Below are positions 26,898 through 39,679 of a stretch of 64,000 nt of DNA, piece by piece. This DNA is from Lates calcarifer (taxonomy: Eukaryota; Chordata; Actinopteri; Centropomidae), in NCBI RefSeq assembly GCF_001640805.2, contig NC_066844.1:7844053-7908052 (forward strand), given 5' to 3'. How positions within the stretch are numbered: position 1 is the stretch's first letter; the number at the start of each line of letters is the position of its first letter. The position numbers and the translations under genes were made by a program. Below the pieces are notes generated by a model. It was not told where the DNA came from. It saw nothing but the letters and a program-made list of their open reading frames with translations, and ran no database searches.

Positions 26898-27392
26898 CTA
26901 CGGAGTCACAAACACAGACAGGAAGGCTGGACTCAGTGTTTTCATTATTCTTTTTAACTCTCTCAGTCAGTCAAGTGAATAGTGTACTTGATAAAAGATT
27001 GGTAATTATTTCAGGTACAGTGCTTTTGCAAATCCCAACCCATTTGGAAGAGAAAAACGAAGTGCTTATAAAATAAAATGTTCGTTGGCTGATTTTATTT
27101 TTTCTTGTTTATTCTAGAAATCCCACCGAGAACACAATGTAAATACATTTGCGCAGAGCTGTGGCAAATTGCTTCGTTGAAGTTCTTTCCTGCAGCAGTG
27201 TGAGATTTGCTTGCATTAACCTGAGGTCCCCACATGCCCTTCACACAGTAATTACCCTCATTAATCGATGTCAGAGCACCTATTCAATCACTGAATTGTG
27301 AGAATGAGTGTATCCTGCTTCTTACTATCAGGCCTGATTGTGTGTGTTAACACATCAGTGTGTGTGTGTGTGTGTAGAAAATTGGACTGTAC
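26898..27392 (-). other. slc12a5: slc12a5 intron 2
   Basis: A 495-bp intron between exons 2 and 3. A (TG)n tract at about 27357-27376 (CA on the transcribed strand) sits only about 17 bp downstream of the exon 2 donor. Nothing else was recognised. Confidence 0.9.
27357..27376. repeat. (TG)n tract next to the exon 2 donor
   Basis: About ten TG units on the plus strand, read as (CA)n in the pre-mRNA about 17 nt downstream of the exon 2 5' splice site. Confidence 0.9.
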
Positions 27393-27493
27393 CTCAAACA
27401 AGGCCATGTTCTTGCCGTCATACTGCTGGCTCTTCTCTGCGGCGGCATCACTGCTGTTGATGAAGGGGCTGCTCTCCTTGGGGTTACTGTCGC
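27393..27493 (-). CDS. slc12a5: slc12a5 exon 2: cytosolic N-terminal tail
   Basis: This 101-nt exon starts after a TTCTTCCAG acceptor with two bases of a split glycine codon (phase 1) and ends on a complete codon before donor GTACAG. It encodes (G)[15 protein letters not shown], a variable alanine/glutamine-rich stretch, then [10 protein letters not shown]. The blocks [11 protein letters not shown] and [10 protein letters not shown] are hallmarks of the KCC N-terminus just upstream of the first helix. The segment between them is two residues longer than in human KCC2 (from memory). The phase-1 start agrees with mammals, where alternative first exons for KCC2a and KCC2b splice to this same exon. 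The N-tail is cytosolic; in KCC cryo-EM structures an N-terminal segment plugs the inward-facing vestibule, so this part is probably regulatory. Confidence 0.95.
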
Positions 27494-30400
27494 CTGGAAG
27501 AAACACACACACTCCACTTTTAGACTGTACTGAAATAAAGCAGACCACAAAGAGAACACCAGCAGAGAGCAAAAGCCAGACAGCAGTATCAGAACCCCTT
27601 TATGGGTTGACAACAACTTTCAAGAACAGACTGACTTATGAAATTCACGGTTATTTTATTTTATTTTATTTTATTTCATTTATTTATTGTTTAAGCAAAG
27701 AGAGAGACACAGACAGAAGGCTCAAGCAAGAGGACTTCTGCCAGAAAAGGAGGGGAGGCTTGTCGTCTCCATAAAGCGCTCACAGTCAGAAATGCAGAGA
27801 AACAGAACCATACCTAATGGAGTGTGCATTCACAATATGTGCAGTGCTATATATTCCATATGGCCATGGGAAGAAAGCAAACTGGAACATCTCAATCAGT
27901 TTGCCTCTACGCTGACAAACGACAAGATTACAAGTCTCAGGGCTAACAAAGAGAAATAATAAGAAATGTTCAAACCACACGGCAGCTTTTTACCCCCAAA
28001 ACACAGAGTGGTAGAAACAGTGTGATGTTATTTAGGTGACAGCTTGCTGTAGGCATCATGACTCCATCGAGAAGCATCTGTCTACAAGTTCACAGTCTAA
28101 GGCACACGGCAAATCTCCAAAACAAACAATTTCAGAGCGTGGATAGCATCCTAGCATCCAACCCTTGGGAGATTTATTGACTGGATGTTCAACACGATCA
28201 TTGACAAGCTCACTGATTTCCAATTGAGGTTTGAAAATGGAGTGAAAACAACATCACACATTGGTCGAGCCATTTTTACAATGAGACAGTTCCACTCCAC
28301 CATGTGCATTACTAAATAGACTCTATTTTGTGTACTACCTAAATCACTTAGACATAAACAGTAGAAACAAAAGTGAGCATAAAAGCGCAGAGACAAAAGT
28401 GAGAGGAAAGAGAGAATGAGCCGTCCTTGTTCGATGCTAACATGCTGATGATACAAAGCTTTCTGAAGCACTTTCTGAAGCACTTCCTTTTTTATAGAAG
28501 TCTTCCAGCAGATAAACTTGTTTATTGTCAAGTACCCACAGGAAGTCTTGAGTGCCACAAGCAGTACTATAGAGTTAACAAAAGTTGGAAGTTTTGCACC
28601 CTTTTACCTTTTTATAACATTTTTCAGTTGAAAGGTTTAAGTGATTAGAACTACAGGTGCTTTTAACTGAGGTAATAAATACCTTTGTCTTTTCCACTGC
28701 TATAATTACAATAGCTTAATTGTGCTCTTGCATTAGATACTGGTGGTGGTTCTGTGAGAGTCCTACTGAATCAAGAAGTTAAAACAATTTGCACCCTTCA
28801 GGAACATATGTAAAACTACACTTGAGTGGGTGATACAGGAAGCTACAAAAAGCTATAATTGGTCAGCTTGTGCTGCTTTGTCTGTTTCTCCTTCATATTT
28901 CTGGTGCAGATATGTTTGTTTATAGGAAAGACAAAATGGAGATTTAAGACAGGCTCAGCAATCTTGTTCTGTAAGGTCATGGGAATGACTTTGCATTCCA
29001 TAATCTAGTGAAACACTTGCCCGTGCAAATCTAATCCACATTGCAAATGTTGCCTTTTATTAGACAGGGAATAAGAGAATGTAAAGATGATCACTTGTAG
29101 TATATACCAGACATAATCATGTAATCCTCAATTATTTTTAAAAAAAAGCATAATACTGACTCATCTTTCACATAATGTTGAAATAGTGCTATGACTCTGG
29201 TGCATTTGCCAGAGGGTTGGCGGTAACTAAGAGACAGTGTTACCGTTATACCCTGTAGTTTGTCCAACACAGAACACTGATATGTGTATATCAGTTCTAC
29301 AACTTACAAATATCAGGTCGAGCTATAATACTAGTTTGGGAGCTTAGCATGAATTGAAAAATATTAATTACCATTTATAATAGCTTTATTTATAAAGCAA
29401 CAACATATGACTTTTTTTCTATGGTCCAGATGAAATGAAATACAGATATAAAAGTAACTGATATGCAGAGCTGTAAATCAATCTCTATATTGTAAACAAT
29501 GCAACATCTCAACTGAAAAGATCGGTTCACTGTCATCAATCAAGCTTTCCAATGTGACCAACACTGAGACAAGTTAGAAAAAAATCCCTCACATTCTTTG
29601 CCATATCTACAATAAAAAAAAAAGACCAAGTAAAACTACATGGTACAACCATGAACAGTGGCAAACAAAAAAAACATACTGAGTCTGACTTGATTTGATG
29701 TAGGTGATTACAGAGGCTGTAAACACCCCACACGACCACAGCCTCATGTGGATCCAGGGAGAATATTGTCTTTTTTTGTTTTACACCTCACTATTTAGAG
29801 CCTTAACCTTTGATTAGCCTTAGTACTTGAACTGCTTCCTGACCAGACGTTTGCCCTTGTCTAGAAAAATAATTAAATTCAGAATCACTTTATTCACCAA
29901 GTACAATGAAGGTCTTGGTGGCGAAGGCGGCACAGAGTAAGCTGTCTTATTTGCGCCTTCTCCTTCGAGCATCTCTTGAGGGAGACAACAGATTGCTCTC
30001 CCTCTGGCTCTCGGTCCTGTCTTGGACTGAGCACCGCGAGACCAAGTTATTTATAGCCAGGATGCCGCAGCCATGTGCCATGACGTCGGGGCACTGCTAA
30101 CAGCCGGCACACTGTTCTACAGAGACAGAGCAATAGGGCCACTCAGACAGGGACACTGAGAAAAGGGGCCGTGCATGAAGATTCAGAGCACAGGAAAAAG
30201 AGCGCAGAGGGAAAGAAAAGAAGCAGGCAGAGGGGAGGTTAATGCAAAGAGATGGAAAGTAAGAGAATGAGGGTGCAGATGATGGAGACGGACAAAGATA
30301 GATAGGGCGAGAGCGAATAGTGACAGTGAACGAGATGTGAGCTCGGACAGACAAAGACGAGGCAGCCAGACCTGAAAAGGGAACCCGCAGAGGGAGAAGT

Positions 30401-31716
30401 GGAGAGGAAGGAGGGAGACACACTTATGTCTCCGCCTGCAAAATGTAAAAGCTTCTGCTGCACTTAAGGTTCTCACTTTGACCTGCAGGTTAAAATGTAC
30501 ACAGCGGTTAAAAGGGAGGCAAGAGCGTTGTAGAGAGGGTTTTCAGAACACGTGGATTATTTAGTTGTCTGTTTTAAGCCATTTTTACCCCTTGAGCCTA
30601 TGTGAGGATGATACACCTCAGTGCAAGGTAATAATATCAGGTTTATTGTACACTGTAGAGATGAGATAAACACCTATGAATATAGATGAACATGTGAATG
30701 CACCGTATAAACTAATGTACGCACTCACACATGGATCAATTGTGAGACCACTCTCTATTTTCTACCTATAATTTTGGAATGAAAACTCACAAAATGAACT
30801 GATAAATCACTGAAGTCATTCAAGAAAAAAAAAAAAAAAAATATATCATATATATATTCAGTGGGCATTTCAGATTGTTGTGTTTTAGATGACTGGTCTG
30901 AAAAAACAAGCAATTTTAATATCTCTTGGCTCTTTTTCAGTATTTCCTGAAATTTTACAGACTAAGCCATTAATCAGTTAATGGAAAAAAAATAAAATAC
31001 AGAGCAAAACATGATGAATATTGGAATAACTGATACCACTTAAAAGAGACATTATTTCCTCTGAGGGATGTTAAAGTTCCACTTTCGGATATTTTTAATT
31101 GTTTTAATTAACGTGTCTGTGTGTGACGATCTGTTTTGCATGTCTGACTGGTCTAGTTGTGATTTTGTAATTTGTTCTTATGTCTCTCTTGGAAAAGATA
31201 CCATAATCTCAGTGAGACTAACTAACTAACAAATTAAGTATGCTACTTCAGTAAGAAACATTTACATCAAGATACCGACTATTTATAGGGAAAACTACAT
31301 TTTCCATGTAACATACAGTTAGATTTATTGCTCTTTGAGTGAGATTTTAAAGAATCCAAGCAGCAACAAGGATTGTGGGGGAGAACTAATCCTCAATAAT
31401 ACCACAAATGTAGCACATAAAGAGGAGGCTGGGGTAGTGAAGAATGCTGTGGCAGCAAACAGCATTTGCATGCGCATAGTGTCAGGTTATAATAACCATG
31501 CTGTAAACCTGATAGGATGTTACTAGTTCGCTGGCAGCCAAACAGAATGAATGAGCCAGTGATGGTGAAGCATGAATGAATCTGCTAATGCAAGTGTGAC
31601 TTAAGTTCTCAACCTGAACCTGAACACGATGAATTACGCAACACTACACCTGACAGTGATGCAAAAAATGATAATACTTAAAATAGTGAATAAGTGTTTT
31701 TTAATCCAAGGATCAA

Positions 31717-31741
31717 AGCACACACACACACACACACACAC
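31717..31741. repeat. (CA)n microsatellite
   Basis: About twelve uninterrupted CA units. Confidence 0.9.
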
Positions 31742-32559
31742 CAACAATAAAGTCTTTCACACACATATGTAATGTAAGTGTGCACATAAACAGAACACTA
31801 CTTAAGGGATCAAAGGGACGAGTGATCTCACACACACACAGTGTTGTATATCTGAAGGGCTGATGCCCCAAAAGACAACTTCTCTATCCTGTCACTTATC
31901 TTTCCACAGCCCATTTCTCCTCATCATCTAATAATTAAAACTCCATCATCAAAAGAATGATGGATACCCACTTCCTGGAAAAATGACAGCGCCCACAAGA
32001 GTTTTGTTCCGACTGTATCCCCCAAGCAGCTTATCCTCCTTCAATCTGGTGGGATCCGTCCAACAATGGCTCTCACTATCAAAGCCTCTCACTATCTATG
32101 GTCAAAATCCAGAGCTTTGCTGCTCAACTGAGCATGTGATCGTCTTCTAAATCCTCTACAAAACAAAAACAATGAATCTACACTCTTCTTGTGTTTTCAA
32201 GTAGTTGACATTTTACAGAACAAGAGGTTGACTGACTATATTGAAACTCAGACTTTAGACACCCTGTTTTATAAGCCTGTTACTCTTATGCCAAGCAAGA
32301 TAATGACACAATGGGTATGATTTGTTATAATGCATACATTTATTGTTCTACCTGTGATCGTCACGTGATTGTTTAATGTTCAAAATGTCTTGCAAAGCTG
32401 CCTCATTTGCTGTATGTTGAGGCACGCAACATTTTTATTGCTCCAGCTTCTTAAATGTGAGGACTTCTTTATACACTGAATATCTTATCTTGTCGGTTGG
32501 AGGAAAAAAAAAGTTATTTGAAAATGTCACTTTGGGCTCTAGAAAATAACAAGGAGCAT

Positions 32560-32940
32560 TTTTCACTATTTTCTGACATTTTACAGATTAAATGTTCAAT
32601 TACTCGAAAAAATTGCTATGCTGCCACTGATGATGGTTTTCATAATTGATTCATTTGCAGATTATTTTCTTGCTTAGTTGATCATCTGTCAGAAAATAGT
32701 GACAAATCGTCATAATTTTCAAGGCGCCATCTTCAAATTGCTTGCTCTCTCCGATCAGCTGTCTAGAAGCCAGTAAACAGTCACATCAGACAAGTAAAAG
32801 CAGCAAATCTTTACAAATTGGAAGCTGGAACTTCCCATGTTTGGCATTTTTTGTTCGAATTTTTTAAAAAAGTGATTAATAGATATCTACATTTGTTGAT
32901 GATCAATCTTCAGTTGATTGACTGATCAGCTCATTGTTAC
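32560..32940 (+). repeat. Interspersed fish repeat (ATTAATCGAT-type), copy 1
   Basis: Contains TTCTGACATTTTACAGATTA, ATTACTCGAAAAAATTGC, GATTCATTTGCAGATTATTT, AAAAGCAGCAAATCTTTACA and AATTGGAAGCTGGAAC. It then ends in degenerate ATTGATTGA strings. The order matches a repeat I recall as common in teleosts. A shorter relative lies at 37265-37360, and weak ones near 21960-22030 and 30890-31010. Confidence 0.6.
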
Positions 32941-35278
32941 AGATCTTATCAAGACAATCATCAATGCTAAAACAGATGTTATGGTTCTACAGAATTTCTA
33001 CTACAGAAAAACAATTCTTCAAACGACTTCATACAGAGGACTAGGACACCAAACTGTACCAGCATTATTGGTATTGTTTACCCTGTGCATTGTAATTAGC
33101 CATTTTATAGGATTTTAATTCTTCTACATCCTCTGCTCAGCACTAATATGATGTATTACATGTATAAGATTGACAGATTGAATTTCATACATGAGTAATA
33201 GACAGTTTACAGTCTGTGACCATACAGAGCCACTAATGTGCTTCTCTCTTGTCTGTATTATGCTGTTGAAATAAATTCAAAATCAAATTCTGTGTTTTCT
33301 GTTGTCTGCGAATATGAGCTACGCCAGCAGTCAGGACACTTCTAGTGTTTTGAGTGTAAATATAACTTTTACCACAAATGAGTGGAGGCCTGGTCCACTG
33401 CTCTCTCTCGGACAATTCACAGTTATCCAACAGATATTTGAACAGAGGAGCCACAGAGGATTACTTGGCGAGAAATATTTGACTTTGTTTTATTGATCCA
33501 TTTCGTACAGTGTTGAGGTGGCGACAGTCACAGTTATTGCTGTCTCTCTCTCTCTTTTTACTCTTAGAGTCTGTTGTTCTCTCTCTCCCTCTCTGTTCCT
33601 GATCTGTGTCATGCTGCCATACTGCTCTTTCTCTCTGAGGACTGACTTTGAGGGGAAAAGCCAAAGTGCTAGATGTTGATTCTTGAGAAGCTGACTCAAC
33701 AGAGGCTCAGGGACCACTTGTTGATTTGGTGAGTGTGTGTGTGTGAATTTGTGAGTGTATATATATATATATGTGGATTGTGCATATGCTTGGCTCAGAC
33801 CCCACTAACAGTGTTTGTACAGCAGCAGAAAACAGCCACAGCCAATTAATCTTAGTCTGGGCAGAGACGACTGGATTTCAGCCATTTTATGTAAAATAGG
33901 GACACATGAAATATGATGCTACACTTCTGTCCTGCTGAAAAATTAGGCTTTTCATACACGTCCAAAAATTTATTCACAGCTACTTCATGTATGAAAGTAA
34001 ATATACACTATCCTTTTGGCTGTTAGTCAGAGTCAAACTGGAATTGGAACTGGAAACAGTGAGTACATGTGCTCGCAGAGACTTTTAATTTGCATCCGGA
34101 GAGAAATAAATGCTTCATGTGTCGGAAGAGTGAGGATTTTAAATGGAATTAGTGGGATGGAAACAAACAATTAAAAAAGACAAAGTTGGATTTTCTGGCT
34201 GCGTTCCCCCACCATTGTTCCTTGGTGCATTGCCAAATCCAAGCAGGTCACGAGTTCAGGCACTGATTCTGCTGTCTCCTCTAAGTGTCACTGCACTAAC
34301 ACATTAATTCATGTCTGGCAATCAATGCTATAGGTCTCTCTCTCTCCCTCTCCTTCTCCACCTCTCCCTCTCTATGAGCTCACAGACGTGGCGAGAGAGT
34401 ACTGGGAGGAGTCAGGTGAAGGATTAGGGTCACTTTAATCTAAATTCCAGTCAAATCAGGACCAACAGTGTATTAACATGTACCCAAACGTATCCATGAG
34501 TGATTCTGAAAAAAAAAAAGATTTAGCCTAAAACTGACCTACATCTACGAGCTTTCAGTTACAAGGCAGTATAATATTGTACAGATGACACGGGCATGTG
34601 AGGACAAGTTCAACATTAGATAAAACCATATGAAAATAAATATCAGATTTAGATCCTATGTTGATGTTCACAATGTCTATAGTATTCTTGCTATTCCTTT
34701 ATCTGTTATTGTATTTCTGTGACACTAGAGTTTCCCTGCATGGGCTCAAGTTTATCTTTACCTATTGTTACACCTTAAATGACTTTTTGTGACACAGTGA
34801 ACACCAAATTTTTTTTATCATAGGAGAAAACAAAAAAAACAAACAAACAAACAACAAATATTCAAATTTGAGAAGCTGAAACAAGTGAATGTAAATGATT
34901 GTTTCAGTTCAGTTTTCAATTTTGTGGAATCACTACCCTGGACCACAGATATTTGTAAAATGATTGTAAGATGTGATCTTATCATCTCTATTCAATACAG
35001 GTGACAGACGATAAATTATAATATTGAATTATTGTCCAGCCCTGGACCTATAAATTGGCTTAACCTTTCAAATTGATTGAAACCAAATGTACTGCCTCCA
35101 TCAGCACAAAGTCAGACTTGTCAATTTGTTTGAATTCCCGACAAACATCTATTTGCAAATACTACGTATGCCAGGATATGAGATAATTATTGATTATGTT
35201 CTCTATCAGTTGCAGGCATCTATTTATAACAAGTTACAAAAACAAGAAGATGTGAGAATGTATCTACAATACATACAC

Positions 35279-35340
<62 letters not shown>
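35279..35340. repeat. (TA)n(GA)n compound microsatellite
   Basis: About 20 uninterrupted TA units change abruptly into about 11 GA units. It gives the Tyr-Ile and Arg-Glu repeat frames seen here; these are not genes. Confidence 0.96.
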
Positions 35341-35784
35341 ATTTTATAAGAGATTTACACGTTTTCACACACACATAATGTGCAGGAAAAAATAGCCACA
35401 GTATATAGTTACATGCCCACATCTGCCCACACACACTGTCATAAATAGATATTCTCTCACTCTTCCCTCCTATCATGGCTCCAGCACCACATCAGAGACA
35501 CAACAGCCTTGTATAACGGGATCTCTGTGTTTTCTCTTTCTGTCTCCCACTCTCCTCTATCCAACTCTCTTTATTCTCCTTCTCTCACCAGTGATGTGAT
35601 GTGATTTATGTAGGGATACCTACTGTATGAAAAAAAAAAACCTTTTTCCTCACTGTGCTGCAGGACAGGACCTATGCCCTGATCAGTATTCAGGCTGATG
35701 CTTCGGCTCGGTATGAATTTTAATGCAGCCTTGCCTCACAGGGTACGACTTTGACACAGTCCCTCCAACAGAGACCCTCGCTCC

Positions 35785-35819
35785 TGATTGGCTCCTGAGC
35801 TGATGGCGGCTGATTGGCT
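35785..35819. promoter_or_regulatory. Possible paired CCAAT boxes with YY1-like site
   Basis: TGATTGGCT occurs twice (starting 35785 and 35811), each an inverted CCAAT box, with GATGGCGGC (similar to the YY1 core) between them. The patch is GC-richer than its surroundings. No recognisable first exon, TATA box or transcript lies beside it, so promoter or enhancer function is only inferred. Confidence 0.3.
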
Positions 35820-37264
35820 GAGAGCAGAGGGACACAGGAGGATGCCTGTGCATGCACATGAGAGCTTGTAGCAGCTCTTAGCATGTTGACCAGGCTTCCA
35901 TACATGTCACTGTCTGATGTCTGATGATGAATGGGTAAGGTTTGGTCCAATTTCCCCTCGCTGCCGCTGCCTCGCCTCTAGCTGTGCACGTCAGGATTAA
36001 TTTTTGTTTAATGGCAGGCCCCTGCAACGCCTTCCCAGCAGCACCCTCTCTATCTGACATCAGGCATAGAAGGTGATTGTGCGCAGGAGGAGACTGACAC
36101 ACAAGTAAAACTAAGCCTATGCCTCCCTTTATTTGTTAATCTCTGCAGCCGAATCGACCAGAGGAATATCTTGACAGAGGAAGATACGCAGATGTTGCTG
36201 GAAGGTGACAACTGCCAGACTCCACTATGAAGTGATGCAGAGAAAAGGCCGATTGAGAATTTTATTCACTGTATATCATAAGGAGTTGATACTTTTTATT
36301 CATAAACTCTTATCGGTCTTTGACAGAATTCAATTTATTTCTCTGCTTCTGTTTTCACATTATCACAGTATACAGTTTAATAATCTCTAGTGCTAATATT
36401 TGAAAGATAAGAATCTTCTTCCAATTGACATGAAAACACAGATAACAAAACGTTTCACTACCCTTGCTAAAGTGTCTTGAATTTCTATGCATCAGATAAG
36501 AAGAAATAGAGAGCTGGCAGGCATGTAGACAGTCCCTGCTACACTGTGAAAACTGTGTTAGACTGGGACAGAATAGATTTGTGGCCTTAAACATTGACCT
36601 TATGATAAACTTAGTCTGTTGCATCAAGGACGCTCTCGCCACTGGGGATTGATTCATTCTCTAAAATCTGTCTAAACATTGTTCTTTTACTGTCCAGCTG
36701 CCAGTTGAGAGAAGCTCTGAGATGATTAAAATGTTAATATGCTCATCTGAGTGGCCTTCATTACCGTGCACTTGCAGCAATTAAGCTTAAATAGCAGCAG
36801 TAGGTGATTTTTGAATTTCTCTGCCCTGGGCTTTAACTCTCAGGCAACATATAGACTGCCTTATACCCCTATTGGATGTGTTTGGAGACTGAATGCAGCT
36901 TGTGAGGACAGCTGTAGACACTACTCAGTGCTGAAAAACATCCTGCCACCTCCTCAGAATTTTTGGGTATAATAAGAAAATCATTAAAAAACTGTTTGCT
37001 CAAAAAAAAAAAAAAGAAAAGAAAAACGTTAGTACTGATCATTACTCAAAGCTAATACAGTAAAAGACAGAGGTCTGTGATAAATATGGAAATATAGCGT
37101 TATTTATTCAGTTTAAAAATTTTCCAAAAGCATTTTCAAATAACATTCTAACATACTAATCAAATAAACTGTATGTGTATTATAGGGTTAGTCCATTTTT
37201 CACTGTTTCTTCCACTCTTGGTTAATCTGTTACTTTCTCTTTATTGTCTTATCTATAATAATTT

Positions 37265-37360
37265 TTTTTTGACTAAGAATCCAAGATATTTATGGAAATT
37301 ATATAAAACAGAGAAAAGCAGCAAATCCTCACACTGGGAAAGCTGGAACCTGCATGTGTA
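37265..37360 (+). repeat. Interspersed fish repeat (ATTAATCGAT-type), copy 2
   Basis: Contains AGAAAAGCAGCAAATCCTCA followed by CACTGGGAAAGCTGGAACCT, matching the AGCAGCAAATCTTTACAAATTGGAAGCTGGAAC block near 32800. Confidence 0.6.
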
Positions 37361-39679
37361 CACTTTTTGTGGCTTAAAAACCTCAGACTTTACTGTGCTC
37401 CCTCACTTATGAAACCAAAACCATATCCCTGTGATGCATTCAGGGGGAAAATCTCACACTCTCCTCTCAAAACCTCATGTTACTCCATTTCACACCCAAA
37501 TTTAATTATGCGCTAGTACGTAGGCGTTTAAACTTTTAAATCGAAACCCTACAACTCTCCGCAGTCATACCTTGGCTTCCCAGACTCCCTCAGGTGGTGG
37601 GTTGGCTATGGGAGAACACCCTGTGTCATGTCAGTCAGCTGCATGCCTCCTGCATGCATGGAGATTGCCTGTGGGAGTAAGTTTAGCTAGCTGCCTACTG
37701 CTGCTGTAATTGGTGAGCCATGGAGCCTAACAGGGCTGGAGGGATGAGGGAAAGAGATGAAAAAAAGAAGAAGAAGAATTGCGTGGGTGGAGGTGAGGGA
37801 GTGAGAGCGGCAGGGAGCGAAAAGGACTGAGTGGGAAGAGAGGTGAGGTTGGGTAGGATTATACACTGGTGAGGTAATTGGTAGAGGAGCAAAGGTGTCC
37901 TACACCTGCTATCTTTTACTTTTTTAAGAACAGCAAAGCCAGAAGAAAGACACAGGGGCAAGAAGCAGGTGGGAGCAGGGAGGGAGAGGGAGGTGATGGG
38001 ATGGGAGAAACGATAGCAGCTGGGAGACTGACATATTTTCATGAGGTCATGGATTAAAAATTCACCCCAACTTATCACATGCCAGGAAACCAATTTAACT
38101 CGGAAACATAATTTCCTTCTCCGTGCTCTGGTGCCAGGTCCGGACGTGGAGCCAAGCGCTATCACACTTTTATTACATTTGGCACATTTTGGGACAAGGG
38201 AGTCCTATAAGAGGGTTCAGCAGCCTGTGACAGGACAAGAGAGGTGTCTCGGCTGAGTCAGAACATGAGAGAGAGAAAGATAAATAGAAGAGGGAGGGGG
38301 CTGGGTGATCCAATCGCCGGCAGCAAAGTCTTATAGATGGCAGGGATGGTTTATGCGATCGCTAGGTCTGATCGAAGGTGACAGGGCTATCATCTCGCCA
38401 GGTCTGCAGCTTTCTGGCTCTCTGATGGAATGCTGGAGGTGTGAATCGAGGTGCAAATTAACACCTGAGTGTCTTTTCTGCTGACCGACAACCCCCCTCC
38501 CTCCCTCCCTCCCAGCTGTAGCCAAGTTCTCCATCCTTCCCCCACCCTGACTTCTAAGTCAAAGAGAAAGCAATCTAGCCAAAGCCCAGAGGACAACGGA
38601 CAGGAGGGCACGTCCTCATCTCCTCTCTCGGCACCTTTCCTCATTTATTTCATTCTCTGGTCTTCTTTCAGGTGTGATACCACATCCCCATGGTCTCGTC
38701 TCTCCCACATCTCTCTCCACTTTCTCCTTCACACTTCTATCCTCTTTGCCCTCTTTCTCACCCCTCCACTCTTCCATCATAAACTCCTCTCTCCACCAGG
38801 GTAATAACAAAGTCAACAGGCAGGACTGCAGGCACAGAAACAATCTAACACACGGGGTGAATCGCTGTTCAACTAAGAGACAGAGAAAAATGAACGCCCA
38901 AAAATTGAGTGGTGAGAACTAAAAGAGATTAAAGGAAAAGGGAATAAGATGGTAACTGATGAATAAAGAATCATATGATTTATGATAATCCGCAACCACT
39001 CTGGTATTAAACTGACTCAAATGTGATTAGGTGCTGGCATCTCTGATGTCCTAGGTGACTGGAATAAAAATTTTCAATTAGAACCAGACTGTTGGAGGTT
39101 GAGTTGGGAGTTCACAATAAATATGAGTAATGAAATGAAATAAAATAAAACAAAAAGCTAAAACACTCAGTGAATTAATCAATTAGGTGAGTGACAGAAA
39201 AATAACTGGCAGCTATTCTGACAATCAAATCATTGATAGCGATCATGTTCCCAGTAAAATGCCCAAAATATGAACTTCTGAAATATCAAGATTTGTTGCT
39301 TTTTTCTTGTCTTACGTAATAGTAACTGGACAAAACAAGCAATGTAATAGTGTCACCTTTGGAAATAATGACTAGAATTAAGACTAGATTTATCAATATT
39401 GAAAGTAATCGTTACAGTTAGTCCTACTTTTATTGCCAATTGTTGGTAAGGTTTCCCTGTTCTCTTCATTGCACATTTGGGTAATCTGGGAGTTGAAAGA
39501 AATCCCAAATGTCCATATAGTATTTATTCCATTACATATTTTATTCAGGTAAGGTAAAGTTTCATTTACAGGCAGTAAATGTTAACTTGTGAAGTCTGCG
39601 CTGTCGTAATTTATGCAGAACATGATCATCAAGCTGGCTGGATAATCTAATGAAAATCCACCAAACAGCATGAGAATTT

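Larger units (their letters stand above)
27494..35680 (-). other. Upstream of exon 2: intron 1 or 5' flank, part 1
   Basis: No exon was recognised. A short KCC2-type first exon ending in a phase-1 donor was sought on the minus strand and not found. Contents include an ATTTT-rich run at 27650-27690, (CA)n at 31717-31741, a repeat resembling a common fish family at 32560-32940, a short (TA)n near 33757-33771, and the TA/GA tract at 35279. A GC-rich block at 29905-30100 has a 64-codon plus-strand frame with no recognisable homology. Confidence 0.7.
35681..38300. other. Non-coding region with CCAAT-bearing patch and repeat
   Basis: No exon recognised. It holds a GC-richer patch at 35700-36060 with two TGATTGGCT sites (listed separately), a repeat fragment at 37265-37360, and purine-rich low-complexity DNA at 37735-38010. 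The 156-codon minus-strand frame at 37695-38165 is Ser/Pro/Phe-rich shadow of that purine tract plus unrelated sequence. Confidence 0.6.

Noticed and set aside
27298..27774. 158-codon plus-strand open frame
   Set aside because: It runs antisense across slc12a5 exon 2 and through microsatellite and TTTTA repeats. It is a shadow of the real exon.
29905..30100. 64-codon plus-strand frame in a GC-rich block
   Set aside because: It follows AGAATCACTTTATTCACCAA, a string I associate with fish repeat ends, and the protein is unrecognised. Probably repeat-derived, but not firm enough to annotate.
35482..35503. CCAGCACCACATCAGAGAC as a possible REST/RE-1 site upstream of KCC2
   Set aside because: It matches the left half of the motif (CAGCACC) but lacks the GGACAG right half, so it is only a half-site. 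No full RE-1 match was noticed by eye; a matrix scan would settle it.
37695..38165. 156-codon minus-strand open frame
   Set aside because: Composition follows the purine-rich tract on the other strand (Ser/Pro/Phe runs, poly-Phe). No domain, no KCC2-like sequence and no splice context.
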